Shown: piece after piece, positions 57,607 to 64,000 of the stretch | Layout: the number at the start of each line of letters is the position of its first letter | Position numbering within the stretch: the stretch's first letter is position 1 | NCBI GenBank assembly: GCA_944390675.1 | Contig: CALXQR010000003.1 | Span: 1-64,000 of the forward strand | Direction of reading: 5' to 3' | Length of the DNA: 64,000 nt | Source of the DNA: an uncultured Burkholderiaceae bacterium | Lineage (GTDB): Bacteria; Pseudomonadota; Gammaproteobacteria; Burkholderiales; Burkholderiaceae_F | Notes under the pieces: generated by a model | The model's input: the letters and a program-made list of their open reading frames with translations, nothing else | Told to the model about the DNA's origin: nothing | Databases searched by the model: none | Program-made: the position numbers and the translations under genes

Positions 57607-58131
57607 TTAATTTGTTTTTCCCCAAGCGCCATTTTGAGCTCTCGAGATTGCGTTATTGGCACCGTTGAGGCTAAAAGAGAATGTTTGTTCGCCATCGTCG
57701 GTCAGCATCCTGACCCTAAAATTTTCTCCTTTTTTCAGGGCGTCGAGGTAGGACTTGCTAAAGTCGTTGCTGTTGAAGTTGAACACCATCATGTTTTGCG
57801 CAGCATTGCGTGCCAAGATGGTATTGATGATAGGCTGGTAGTCAACACGAACCTGAGCCGAAGCGTAGTTGCTGCCAGTTCCTCTCCAGGAAGGAAAGTT
57901 TGACATAGGCACAACCATGACCATTCGGTGCTTTTTATCTGCTGTAAAGTCGATGATAAAACCGCCGCCGGATTTATTGCCCGTTGCGGCTCTCCACACG
58001 CAGCCGTCAAAGCCGCACAACTTAAAGGAGCACCAGTTGCCCAAGCAAAATTCCTGAGAGGTGTCTCCTTCTTCGCAATAGGCGGGAGAAGTAAGCGATG
58101 CTGCCAATAATAAAAAGATTAAACGTTTCAT
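57607..58131 (-). CDS. Exported Cys-rich protein of unknown function
   Basis: A 174-residue secreted protein. Signal peptide at 1-18 (MKRLIFLLLAASLTSPAYC, with cleavage before or near the Cys; a lipoprotein is not excluded). The mature N-terminus has clustered cysteines (EFCLGNWCSFKLCGFDGCVW), likely two disulfides, followed by GGGFIIDFTADKKHRMVMVVPM and a beta-rich remainder with FRVRMLTDDGEQTFSFSLNGA. The layout loosely recalls the IalB-type invasion-associated family, but I cannot confirm it. ATG at 58131 has no clear Shine-Dalgarno. Transcribed alone between two minus-strand units. Confidence 0.75.
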   Translation of the reverse strand: MKRLIFLLLAASLTSPAYCEEGDTSQEFCLGNWCSFKLCGFDGCVWRAATGNKSGGGFIIDFTADKKHRMVMVVPMSNFPSWRGTGSNYASAQVRVDYQPIINTILARNAAQNMMVFNFNSNDFSKSYLDALKKGENFRVRMLTDDGEQTFSFSLNGANNAISRAQNGAWGKTN

Positions 58132-58245
58132 TTTTTTATAGTTTAGCTTTGACGACTTCAAGGTATTCTACGCCAGCGAATTGAAGTTGAATTGAATTGT
58201 TGCTATCTTGGCTTAACTTTCGGCATTTAATGCGAAAAATATAAA

Positions 58246-58270
58246 AAGAGACCGCGTTGTGCGATCTCTT
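58246..58270 (-). terminator. Terminator of the CMD-like gene
   Basis: AAGAGACCGC (58246-58255) pairs GCGATCTCTT (58261-58270) with one mismatch, followed on the minus strand by TTTATATTTTT. It lies 29 bases after the stop of the carboxymuconolactone decarboxylase-like gene. Confidence 0.78.
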
Positions 58271-58299
58271 ATGTAAGTTTAAAAAATGTTTTGCCGAAG

Positions 58300-59079
58300 C
58301 TATTTGGCAATTTCATTGACAACGGCGAGCGCATTCAATGTTCTCGGGAAGCCAATGTAGGGCATCGCCACCATGATAGTGTCAATCAGATCTTGACGTG
58401 TATTGCCGACGCTTAGGTTCCCACCCGTATGGGCTCTGAGTTGCGGCTCACACCCGCCTAAACACATAATGGCCGTGAAAGTGATCAGTTCTCTGGCCTT
58501 AAGATCCAGTCCTTTGCGGGTGTAGAAGTCGCCGAAGCAGTAAGCGGTAAGGGCTTGTTTGTTAATGTAGGCGAGTTCCTCAGGCGTGGAGGCGTGCATC
58601 TTGTCAATGGCTTCGCCGAAAATGCCTTTTTGAACGGCCAGTCCTTTTTCAAAACGAGTGTCCTCATTAACTGTGCTTTGGGAGGCAGGTGTCGGATTTT
58701 GTCCGCTTTTTTCTAATGCCGCGTTCACTTCCTGCAGAGCGCTTTCCACACGAGTGATGCCGATATAGGGGGCGCACTGGTAGAGCGTTTCCTTAATTTC
58801 AATCACGCTCATGCCCGCTTGCAACGCTTCTTCAGTAGCCTCACTTAAGCGAGTACGGGCATCCATGGTTGTCAAAGCAGCCAGAGTAATCATCGCACGC
58901 GTCCTAACAGGCATTTTGCCAGCTTTGGGCATTTCACTTTTCAGCAAGTAATCTTCAATTGCTGCAAAATCAGGGTCTGTTTGCGTTAATGGATTGTTTG
59001 ATGCTGGTTTGGCCACAGACTGTGCAGCAAAGGCCGCCGGAAGAATCGATCCGCTCATCAGTAAAGTCCTTCTTTTCAT
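58300..59079 (-). CDS. Carboxymuconolactone decarboxylase-like protein with signal peptide
   Basis: A 259-residue protein with two CMD (AhpD-like) domains in tandem. Residues 1-22 form a signal peptide with twin Arg (KRRTLLMSGSILPAAFAAQSVA), so it is probably exported, perhaps by Tat. First domain: ARTRLSEATEEALQAGMSVIEIKETLYQCAPYIG near 95-130; second: FGDFYTRKGLDLKARELITF, then MCLGGCEPQLRAHTGGNLSVGNTRQDLIDTI. The C-x3-C-x6-H pattern in the second domain could be redox active. GGAGAA precedes the ATG at 59079. It is divergent from an AraC regulator that probably controls it. Confidence 0.87.
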   Translation of the reverse strand: MKRRTLLMSGSILPAAFAAQSVAKPASNNPLTQTDPDFAAIEDYLLKSEMPKAGKMPVRTRAMITLAALTTMDARTRLSEATEEALQAGMSVIEIKETLYQCAPYIGITRVESALQEVNAALEKSGQNPTPASQSTVNEDTRFEKGLAVQKGIFGEAIDKMHASTPEELAYINKQALTAYCFGDFYTRKGLDLKARELITFTAIMCLGGCEPQLRAHTGGNLSVGNTRQDLIDTIMVAMPYIGFPRTLNALAVVNEIAK

Positions 59080-59342
59080 ACTAGTTCTCCGAAATTGGAA
59101 CGTTTGAAATAAGTTTAGATTTACTGGTTTTCGCAAACTTCTCCTTATGGGGCAAAAAATTGCCTAAAACTAGAAATCGTGGTTGAGTGGAATAGTTAAG
59201 GGAGAGGTGGTTTTGGGTAAAAATGGTTGGATTTATATATGTAAAAATGCGTAACGAGAGAGGAATGGGCAAAAAGTTGATTATTTTTGCCTTGTCGAGT
59301 TTGGCGATTCTTGCCAATAATTGACACTAGCGAGGTGTCATT

Positions 59343-60275
59343 ATGCAAAACGAAAAATTAGACAGCATCAATCAAGAACTTAAGGCCATTATGCTGAAGA
59401 GAACGCCTGAACTGGGAACATTTCAAACAGAAGTCCCGGGTTTGAGCCTATCGAGGCGTGAACAGGGCAACTGTGAAGGCGCAAGCATTTACTCCAGCAG
59501 TTTGGCTTTTATCGTTGACGGACAAAAGCGCTCTGTTATTGGTGACAGAGAATACGTTTATGGGAAAAACAACTGCTTGGTTGTGGGCGTTGATGTTCCG
59601 GCGACATTTTGCACGATTGGAGCCACACACGAGCACCCGTTTTTGTCCATTAGCGTGGAAATTGATCGGGCCGTTTTGTCGGATTTGATCATGCAGCTCG
59701 AAGAAATCCACGGTTTGCCCGAAAGTCCTCTTAATGAAGCGCTCTGTGTCGGTCAGGTGGATGAAGATGTGTGGGAGGCGGTGCTGCGCTTAATGCGTCT
59801 ATTGGATAAACCCGTCGAGGCCAAGGTTTTGGCGCCGATGATTATCCGTGAAATTTATTTCCGCGTTTTGCAAAGTCCGTTGGGTGCAAGCTTAAGAGAA
59901 TTCAATGCGAAACAAGGAGCCAGCGCGCAAATCGCTAAAGCCATCGCATGGCTGCGTGAAAATTACGCCTCTCCGCTCAGCGTTTCGGAGTTGGCCGATA
60001 ACGTGCACATGGGGGTGTCGACTTTTCATCGTCACTTCAAGGAGGTGACCTGCATGACGCCTTTGCAGTTTCATAAGCGGCTGCGCTTGCATGAAGCCAA
60101 ACGTTTGATGCTCACTCAGAAAATGGATGCGACAACCGCTTGCTACGCAGTCGGTTACGAAAGCCCCAGTCAATTTAACCGGGAATACAAACGTCAGTTT
60201 GGACGTCCGCCCTACCGCGACATTAAAGAGCAAAGACAGATGGGCAGGGGACAAATGGAAACTCTGCTTCAATAG
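59343..60275 (+). CDS. AraC-family transcriptional regulator
   Basis: A 310-residue regulator. The N-terminal ~180 residues match the AraC_N type of sensing domain (SIYSSSLAFIVDGQKRSVIGDREYVYGKNNCLVV, then THEHPFLSISVEIDRAVLSDLI). The C-terminal ~100 residues carry two helix-turn-helix units: PLSVSELADNVHMGVSTFHRHFKEVTCMTPLQFHK and ATTACYAVGYESPSQFNREYKRQFG. The 263-bp divergent gap to the CMD-like gene fits a regulator controlling its neighbour. Confidence 0.92.
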   Translation: MQNEKLDSINQELKAIMLKRTPELGTFQTEVPGLSLSRREQGNCEGASIYSSSLAFIVDGQKRSVIGDREYVYGKNNCLVVGVDVPATFCTIGATHEHPFLSISVEIDRAVLSDLIMQLEEIHGLPESPLNEALCVGQVDEDVWEAVLRLMRLLDKPVEAKVLAPMIIREIYFRVLQSPLGASLREFNAKQGASAQIAKAIAWLRENYASPLSVSELADNVHMGVSTFHRHFKEVTCMTPLQFHKRLRLHEAKRLMLTQKMDATTACYAVGYESPSQFNREYKRQFGRPPYRDIKEQRQMGRGQMETLLQ

Positions 60276-60337
60276 GCGAGTTCTTTTTGGGCAGACGGTA
60301 AAATATGCCGTCTGCTCTCTTTGCGGAAGGATTTTTT

Positions 60338-61498
60338 GTGATTAGCATCTTGATGGTTATTTCGCTTGTTTTGGTGGCCTACGTCTTTTTAAGTTACGTA
60401 CTGCCGTTTAAAGCCACGTGGAAACTCAAGCTTGGGTTAACGCTGTTTTTCCTTGTCATCAGTCAGAAGTTTTCGTTTTATTACTACTTCGGCGGCCATA
60501 TGTTTAATCCTGTGCTGCCGGAGACAACCCTGATTATCTGGGAGACACTTTTTAACATCCTGTTGGTCTTGGTGCCCCTTTTGGTCGTCAAAGACCTTCT
60601 TTTTGTTTTGGTTACCGTTGTGAACAAAGGCACGGGCTCGCACGTGCCTTGGCCGCTTAAGGAAGCCAAGAATCGCTGGCTGCTTTTAATTTTTTCTGTG
60701 GCCGCGGCTATTTCCGGCACCCATTACGCATTAACTGTGCCGACGGTTCACCGGGTTGAAATCACACTTGATAGGCTTGCTCCTGAGTTTGACGGTTATC
60801 GTATCGTCCAATTGGCGGACCTTCATGTTGGGCATCTTCTGAAGCGTCCTTGGTTGGAAGCGGTTATTGATTCAACCAATGAACTCAAGCCGGATGCGAT
60901 CGTTTTGGTGGGCGACATGATTGAAGGTCCCGAGGCAACCTTGGCTTCCGAGGTGCAGGGCTATGGAAGATTAAAGGCCGCCGACGGCGTCTATGGCGTG
61001 ACCGGCAATCATGAATGGCACCATGGGGCAGCTCCGTGGATCGAGTATTTTGAAGAAAATGGTATCCGGATGCTGGAAAATAAGCACCACGTTATTGCTC
61101 GCGGCAATGCGCAATTAGTGCTTGCCGGCACAACGGATCTCTCAGCAACCCGTTACGGAGCCTTTGGACCGGATTTAAAGAAGGCTTTGGAAGGCGCACC
61201 GGAGGCTGCGACTATTTTATTGGCTCATCAACCGAAGGGTGCGAAAGAATTGCAAGGCGTAGACCTTCAACTCTCAGGCCATACGCATGGCGGACTTTAT
61301 GCTCTGTTGCAGCCGGTAGTGGCTTTCTTTAATGACGGTTTTGTGGCAGGGCTTTATCAGGCCAATAAGACCACTCAGCTTTATGTTTCTCCGGGGACTG
61401 GTCTTTGGACTGGCATGGCGCTGCGCGTTATGGATCCTTCGGAAATCACAGAGATTGTTCTCAGAGCACGTCCTGTTCCAAAGAAAAAGGACAATTAA
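60338..61498 (+). CDS. Membrane metallophosphoesterase (YaeI-like)
   Basis: A 386-residue calcineurin-type phosphoesterase with four or five N-terminal membrane helices (about 1-130) and a cytosolic or periplasmic catalytic domain. Metal motifs in order: LADLHVGH near residue 165, VGDMIEG near 193, GNHEWHH near 228, AHQPKGA near 295 and SGHTHGG near 310. Relatives include YaeI, which acts on UDP-sugar or lipid phosphoesters; the substrate here is unknown. GTG at 60338 is chosen for its AAGGA at proper spacing; an ATG 33 bases earlier has a weaker site. Confidence 0.88.
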   Translation: MISILMVISLVLVAYVFLSYVLPFKATWKLKLGLTLFFLVISQKFSFYYYFGGHMFNPVLPETTLIIWETLFNILLVLVPLLVVKDLLFVLVTVVNKGTGSHVPWPLKEAKNRWLLLIFSVAAAISGTHYALTVPTVHRVEITLDRLAPEFDGYRIVQLADLHVGHLLKRPWLEAVIDSTNELKPDAIVLVGDMIEGPEATLASEVQGYGRLKAADGVYGVTGNHEWHHGAAPWIEYFEENGIRMLENKHHVIARGNAQLVLAGTTDLSATRYGAFGPDLKKALEGAPEAATILLAHQPKGAKELQGVDLQLSGHTHGGLYALLQPVVAFFNDGFVAGLYQANKTTQLYVSPGTGLWTGMALRVMDPSEITEIVLRARPVPKKKDN

Positions 61499-61509
61499 CT
61501 GAAGAAAAG

Positions 61510-61531
61510 GCGGCCAATCAGGCCGCTTTTT
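61510..61531. terminator. Bidirectional terminator between phosphoesterase and helicase genes
   Basis: GCGGCC (61510-61515) pairs GGCCGC (61521-61526), flanked by AAAAG and TTTTTC, between convergent stop codons. Confidence 0.8.
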
Positions 61532-63649
61532 CTAACTTAATGGTGCTCGGAAAAGAATGTCGCGTTCTGTATCTAAGCGATCAAACTTGATCCGATAGGA
61601 AAGCGCTTTTTCATTGACCGCTGTAATCGTTCCCACACCGAAGACAGGGTGTTTGACACGCTCGCCGATATGCCATCTTTTTTCAGCGTTAACGTTTCGT
61701 AAGCGATTAACCCGCGTCTCAAAACTTTCCGGTAACTGCCGAACATAATCCAAATTCTCGCGTTCGCAGTCAAAAATAAAGCGTGAAGGGAGCTTAAAGA
61801 CGTTGTCGTTACTTACGCCCTCACTGTCACTCAGATAGAGCCCTTTGATGGCTCGCGTCATTGCAACGTACGCAATGCGCCTTTCTTCATCCATTTCTTC
61901 AGGCGTTGAAATTTTTCTGGAAGGAAAGACGCCTTCATTTAAGCCGCAGATGAAAACGTACGGAAACTCCATGCCTTTAGCCGAATGAATGGTCATGAGT
62001 TTCACAGCCTGCTGCTTTTGCGTGCGATCCAGATTGCTCAAAAGAGCTGCTTTGGCTAAAAAATCTTCTAATGTTGCGTCAGGATCGGTTTCTGTTTCAG
62101 CTACGGAGCGCTTCAGTTCCGCCACATTGTCGAGCCGCTCTTGGTCGGATTGCAGTCGAAGGTAGTTCTCGTAACCGCTTAAATCCAAAATCTGCTGCAA
62201 AAGATCACTGGGAGAAGAATGCTTTAAATTCTTCTTAACACTTTCAATGGCGTAAACATATTTTTTGGCTCCGGTGCCTCTGAAAATTTCTTGTTCAATC
62301 GTTCGCCTTAACGCTTCATAGAGTGAGCAACTTTGGGACTCAGCAACAGACTTAAGAAAATCAAGTTTCTTTTTGCCGATTTTCCTCGAAGGCGTGTTGA
62401 TTGTTCTTAAGAACGCGATGTCATCGGCATGAGTCAGCATCCGTAGGTAACAGACACAGTCCTTAATTTCAGCGCGGGCGTAAAACTCAATTCCGCTATA
62501 GATCTTATAGGGCAGACTGTTTCTCGCAAAACTTTCCTCAAGTGCTCGGCTCAGGTAATGCGACCGATACAAAACCGCGATTTGATCTAAGGTTTCTCCG
62601 TTTTGGACAAGCTTTTGAATTTCAGAGGCTATCCAGTCGGCTTCTTCTTTTTCACTTTGCGCGTGGAAATAAAGTGGCTTGCCTCCACGTGGTTTGGTTG
62701 CCGCCAATTCTTTAGGAAAACGTAATAGGTTCTTTTGAATAAGGGCGTCGGCCGCCTTTAAAATTTCCGGGCTTGAACGGTAATTGGTGCCAAGGACGAT
62801 CGTTTTGGCGTTTGGATAGACTTTGTCAAAATCTAAAAAGAGTTTGACGTGAGCATTTCTCCATGTGTAGATCGTCTGATCGGGATCGCCGACAATGAAA
62901 AGATTGCCGTGTTTGCCCGCAAGCATGCGTGCAATGGCATATTGCTTGGCGCTGACATCCTGGAATTCATCAACCAGAACGTACTGCATCCTCTCCTGCC
63001 ATTTGTTCAGAATGTCAGGAAAGTGCTTCAAGATATAGGCAGTAAAGTTAATTAAATCATTGAAGTCACAGGCAAAACTTTTCTTTTGCTCGTAGAGGTA
63101 ACGCCAAAAAATCTCGTCGTTGGTATCTTCGGCGGATTGAATACGCTTTTCTAATTCCGCATTGTCAAGCCGATAGATTTCATCGATATAAGTGTCTGCC
63201 GAGAGTTTCCTTGCCTCTAAAACTTCGTCTATTTTTTGTTTGACAGTCGCTTCTCTGAGCGTGATTCCCATCTCTTCAAAAATTTTCAGCAAAAGTGTGC
63301 GCTGATCTTCAACATCCAAGATGAGAAAGTTTTTCGGGTAGTGCAGAACGTGTATTTCTTCTTTGAGAAACTGGACGCAAAAAGCGTGAAGAGTGCAAAT
63401 GTAGCCCAAGTCCAAGTCGCCGAGCCAGCGGCGAATGCGCTGCTTCATTTCGTTGGCGGCTTTGTTGGTAAAAGTTACGCAAAGGATATTGCGAGCGGGC
63501 ACGCCAAGCGTTTCAGCCAAGTAACAATACCGAGCAGTCAGTGTGCGGGTTTTGCCGGTGCCGGGCCCCGCCAATACGCGGACCTGACCCTCGGTGGTCA
63601 ACACAGCTTCTTTTTGTTGCGCATTAAGGTCAGAGAGCCAACGTTGCAT
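61532..63649 (-). CDS. UvrD/PcrA-type ATP-dependent DNA helicase
   Basis: A 705-residue superfamily 1A 3'-5' helicase. Motifs: Q-motif and Walker A LNAQQKEAVLTTEG, LAGPGTGKTRTLT near residue 30; Ib TFTNKAANEMKQR; Walker B VLVDEFQDVS near 217; motif III VGDPDQTIYTWRNA; motif IV NYRSSPEIL; motif V TIHSAKGMEFPYVFICGLNEGVFP; motif VI DEERRIAYVAMTRAIKGLYL. The C-terminal ~60 residues (GERVKHPVFGVGTITAVN) are the Tudor-like domain of PcrA/UvrD that binds RNA polymerase. UvrD acts in repair and UvrABC release. Whether this is the sole UvrD or a second paralog cannot be told. Confidence 0.92.
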   Translation of the reverse strand: MQRWLSDLNAQQKEAVLTTEGQVRVLAGPGTGKTRTLTARYCYLAETLGVPARNILCVTFTNKAANEMKQRIRRWLGDLDLGYICTLHAFCVQFLKEEIHVLHYPKNFLILDVEDQRTLLLKIFEEMGITLREATVKQKIDEVLEARKLSADTYIDEIYRLDNAELEKRIQSAEDTNDEIFWRYLYEQKKSFACDFNDLINFTAYILKHFPDILNKWQERMQYVLVDEFQDVSAKQYAIARMLAGKHGNLFIVGDPDQTIYTWRNAHVKLFLDFDKVYPNAKTIVLGTNYRSSPEILKAADALIQKNLLRFPKELAATKPRGGKPLYFHAQSEKEEADWIASEIQKLVQNGETLDQIAVLYRSHYLSRALEESFARNSLPYKIYSGIEFYARAEIKDCVCYLRMLTHADDIAFLRTINTPSRKIGKKKLDFLKSVAESQSCSLYEALRRTIEQEIFRGTGAKKYVYAIESVKKNLKHSSPSDLLQQILDLSGYENYLRLQSDQERLDNVAELKRSVAETETDPDATLEDFLAKAALLSNLDRTQKQQAVKLMTIHSAKGMEFPYVFICGLNEGVFPSRKISTPEEMDEERRIAYVAMTRAIKGLYLSDSEGVSNDNVFKLPSRFIFDCERENLDYVRQLPESFETRVNRLRNVNAEKRWHIGERVKHPVFGVGTITAVNEKALSYRIKFDRLDTERDILFRAPLS

Positions 63650-63717
63650 TTGCTTTAACTACCTTAAGGGCTCGGGCGCCTTCAATATTGCTGAAGCGTC
63701 CATTAATAAAAACGATC

Positions 63718-64000
63718 TCAATGCTTGTCGATGACGTCAATGAAGCCGCCGCCAAGACAAACCTCGCCATCATAGATAACCGCGCTTTGTCCCGGAGTGA
63801 CAGCCCATTGCGGGGTTTCAAAATCCAAAGTAAAGGCGTCTTCAGAGACCGCGCTGACAGTGCAGTTTCCATCGGTTTGGCGGTAACGTGTTTTAACCGT
63901 CAGGTGGCTGCCTAAGGCGGGCGCTTCGCCGCTCACCCAGCTGGGCATAACCGCTGTCAAGTGTTTGCTCAAAAGCCAAGGGTGGTCGTGACCCTGTGCA
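63718..64000 (-). CDS. mnmA: tRNA-specific 2-thiouridylase MnmA, C-terminal part (cut by window edge)
   Basis: The last 93 codons of MnmA, which thiolates U34 of tRNA-Lys, -Glu and -Gln. The visible part starts AQGHDHPWL at the window edge and ends with the C-terminal beta-barrel: TVKTRYRQTD, TPGQSAVIYDGEVCLGGGFI. The catalytic cysteines and ATP site lie beyond the edge. The reading frame is open to base 64000, and the helicase gene begins 69 bases downstream on the same strand's far side, so the two may be co-transcribed. Confidence 0.92.
   Translation of the reverse strand, partial: AQGHDHPWLLSKHLTAVMPSWVSGEAPALGSHLTVKTRYRQTDGNCTVSAVSEDAFTLDFETPQWAVTPGQSAVIYDGEVCLGGGFIDVIDKH

Overview
The window reads as a chromosomal segment of a Gram-negative betaproteobacterium, most likely a gut Burkholderiales of the Sutterella/Parasutterella type. 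Three things suggest this: LPS export permeases lptF/lptG mark an outer membrane; the block rplM-rpsI / erpA / anmK / M23 peptidase / tyrS follows the order known from Burkholderiales; and the core proteins look proteobacterial. The species assignment is inference. Coding density is high, codon use looks even, and no transposase, integrase, prophage, CRISPR array or tRNA gene was recognised. The left edge cuts a 5S rRNA gene and the right edge cuts mnmA.

0-13 kb: 5S rRNA end and terminator, lptF-lptG, then on the minus strand a three-gene ABC importer of the iron/organophosphate-sugar type and a double-length UvrA-like protein with four ABC ATPase modules. 12-21 kb: an unknown protein with a flavin reductase, an M20 amidohydrolase, a short ribosome hibernation factor, an Arg/Asp-rich low-complexity protein, an M61 peptidase, a patatin-like phospholipase and a long PiT phosphate transporter. 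21-30 kb: pyrG, rplM-rpsI, a DMT exporter, erpA, anmK, M23 endopeptidase, tyrS, dtd.

30-38.6 kb: a co-directional run nrdR-ribD-ribE-(Old Yellow Enzyme)-ribH-nusB-thiL-pgpA-pncC-corC-like, linking riboflavin synthesis with transcription antitermination and thiamine/phospholipid housekeeping. 38.6-41 kb: cupin gene, a promoter-plus-terminator unit predicting a ~70-nt RNA, a LysR gene broken by one in-frame stop, and pyrF. 41-46 kb: amino-acid ABC importer, aldo/keto reductase, and a solitary trpB behind a complete tryptophan attenuator (leader peptide with three consecutive Trp codons). 46-53 kb: rhodanese, dctA, yigZ, groL-groS with a near-consensus heat-shock promoter, dacB, pyridoxal kinase-like gene.

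53-64 kb: a 665-bp AT-rich gap, a second amino-acid ABC importer with two tandem paralogous binding proteins, then a guanidine-II (mini-ykkC) riboswitch controlling a small multidrug resistance-type exporter (gdx) and a Nim-like flavoprotein; an exported unknown protein; a carboxymuconolactone decarboxylase-like protein divergent from an AraC regulator; a membrane metallophosphoesterase; a UvrD/PcrA-type helicase; and the 3' end of mnmA.

The most notable signals are regulatory: the trp attenuator on a lone trpB, the guanidine-II riboswitch, the short transcript unit upstream of the cupin gene, the nonsense-interrupted LysR gene, and the sigma-32 promoter of groSL. No wholly new multi-gene system was recognised.
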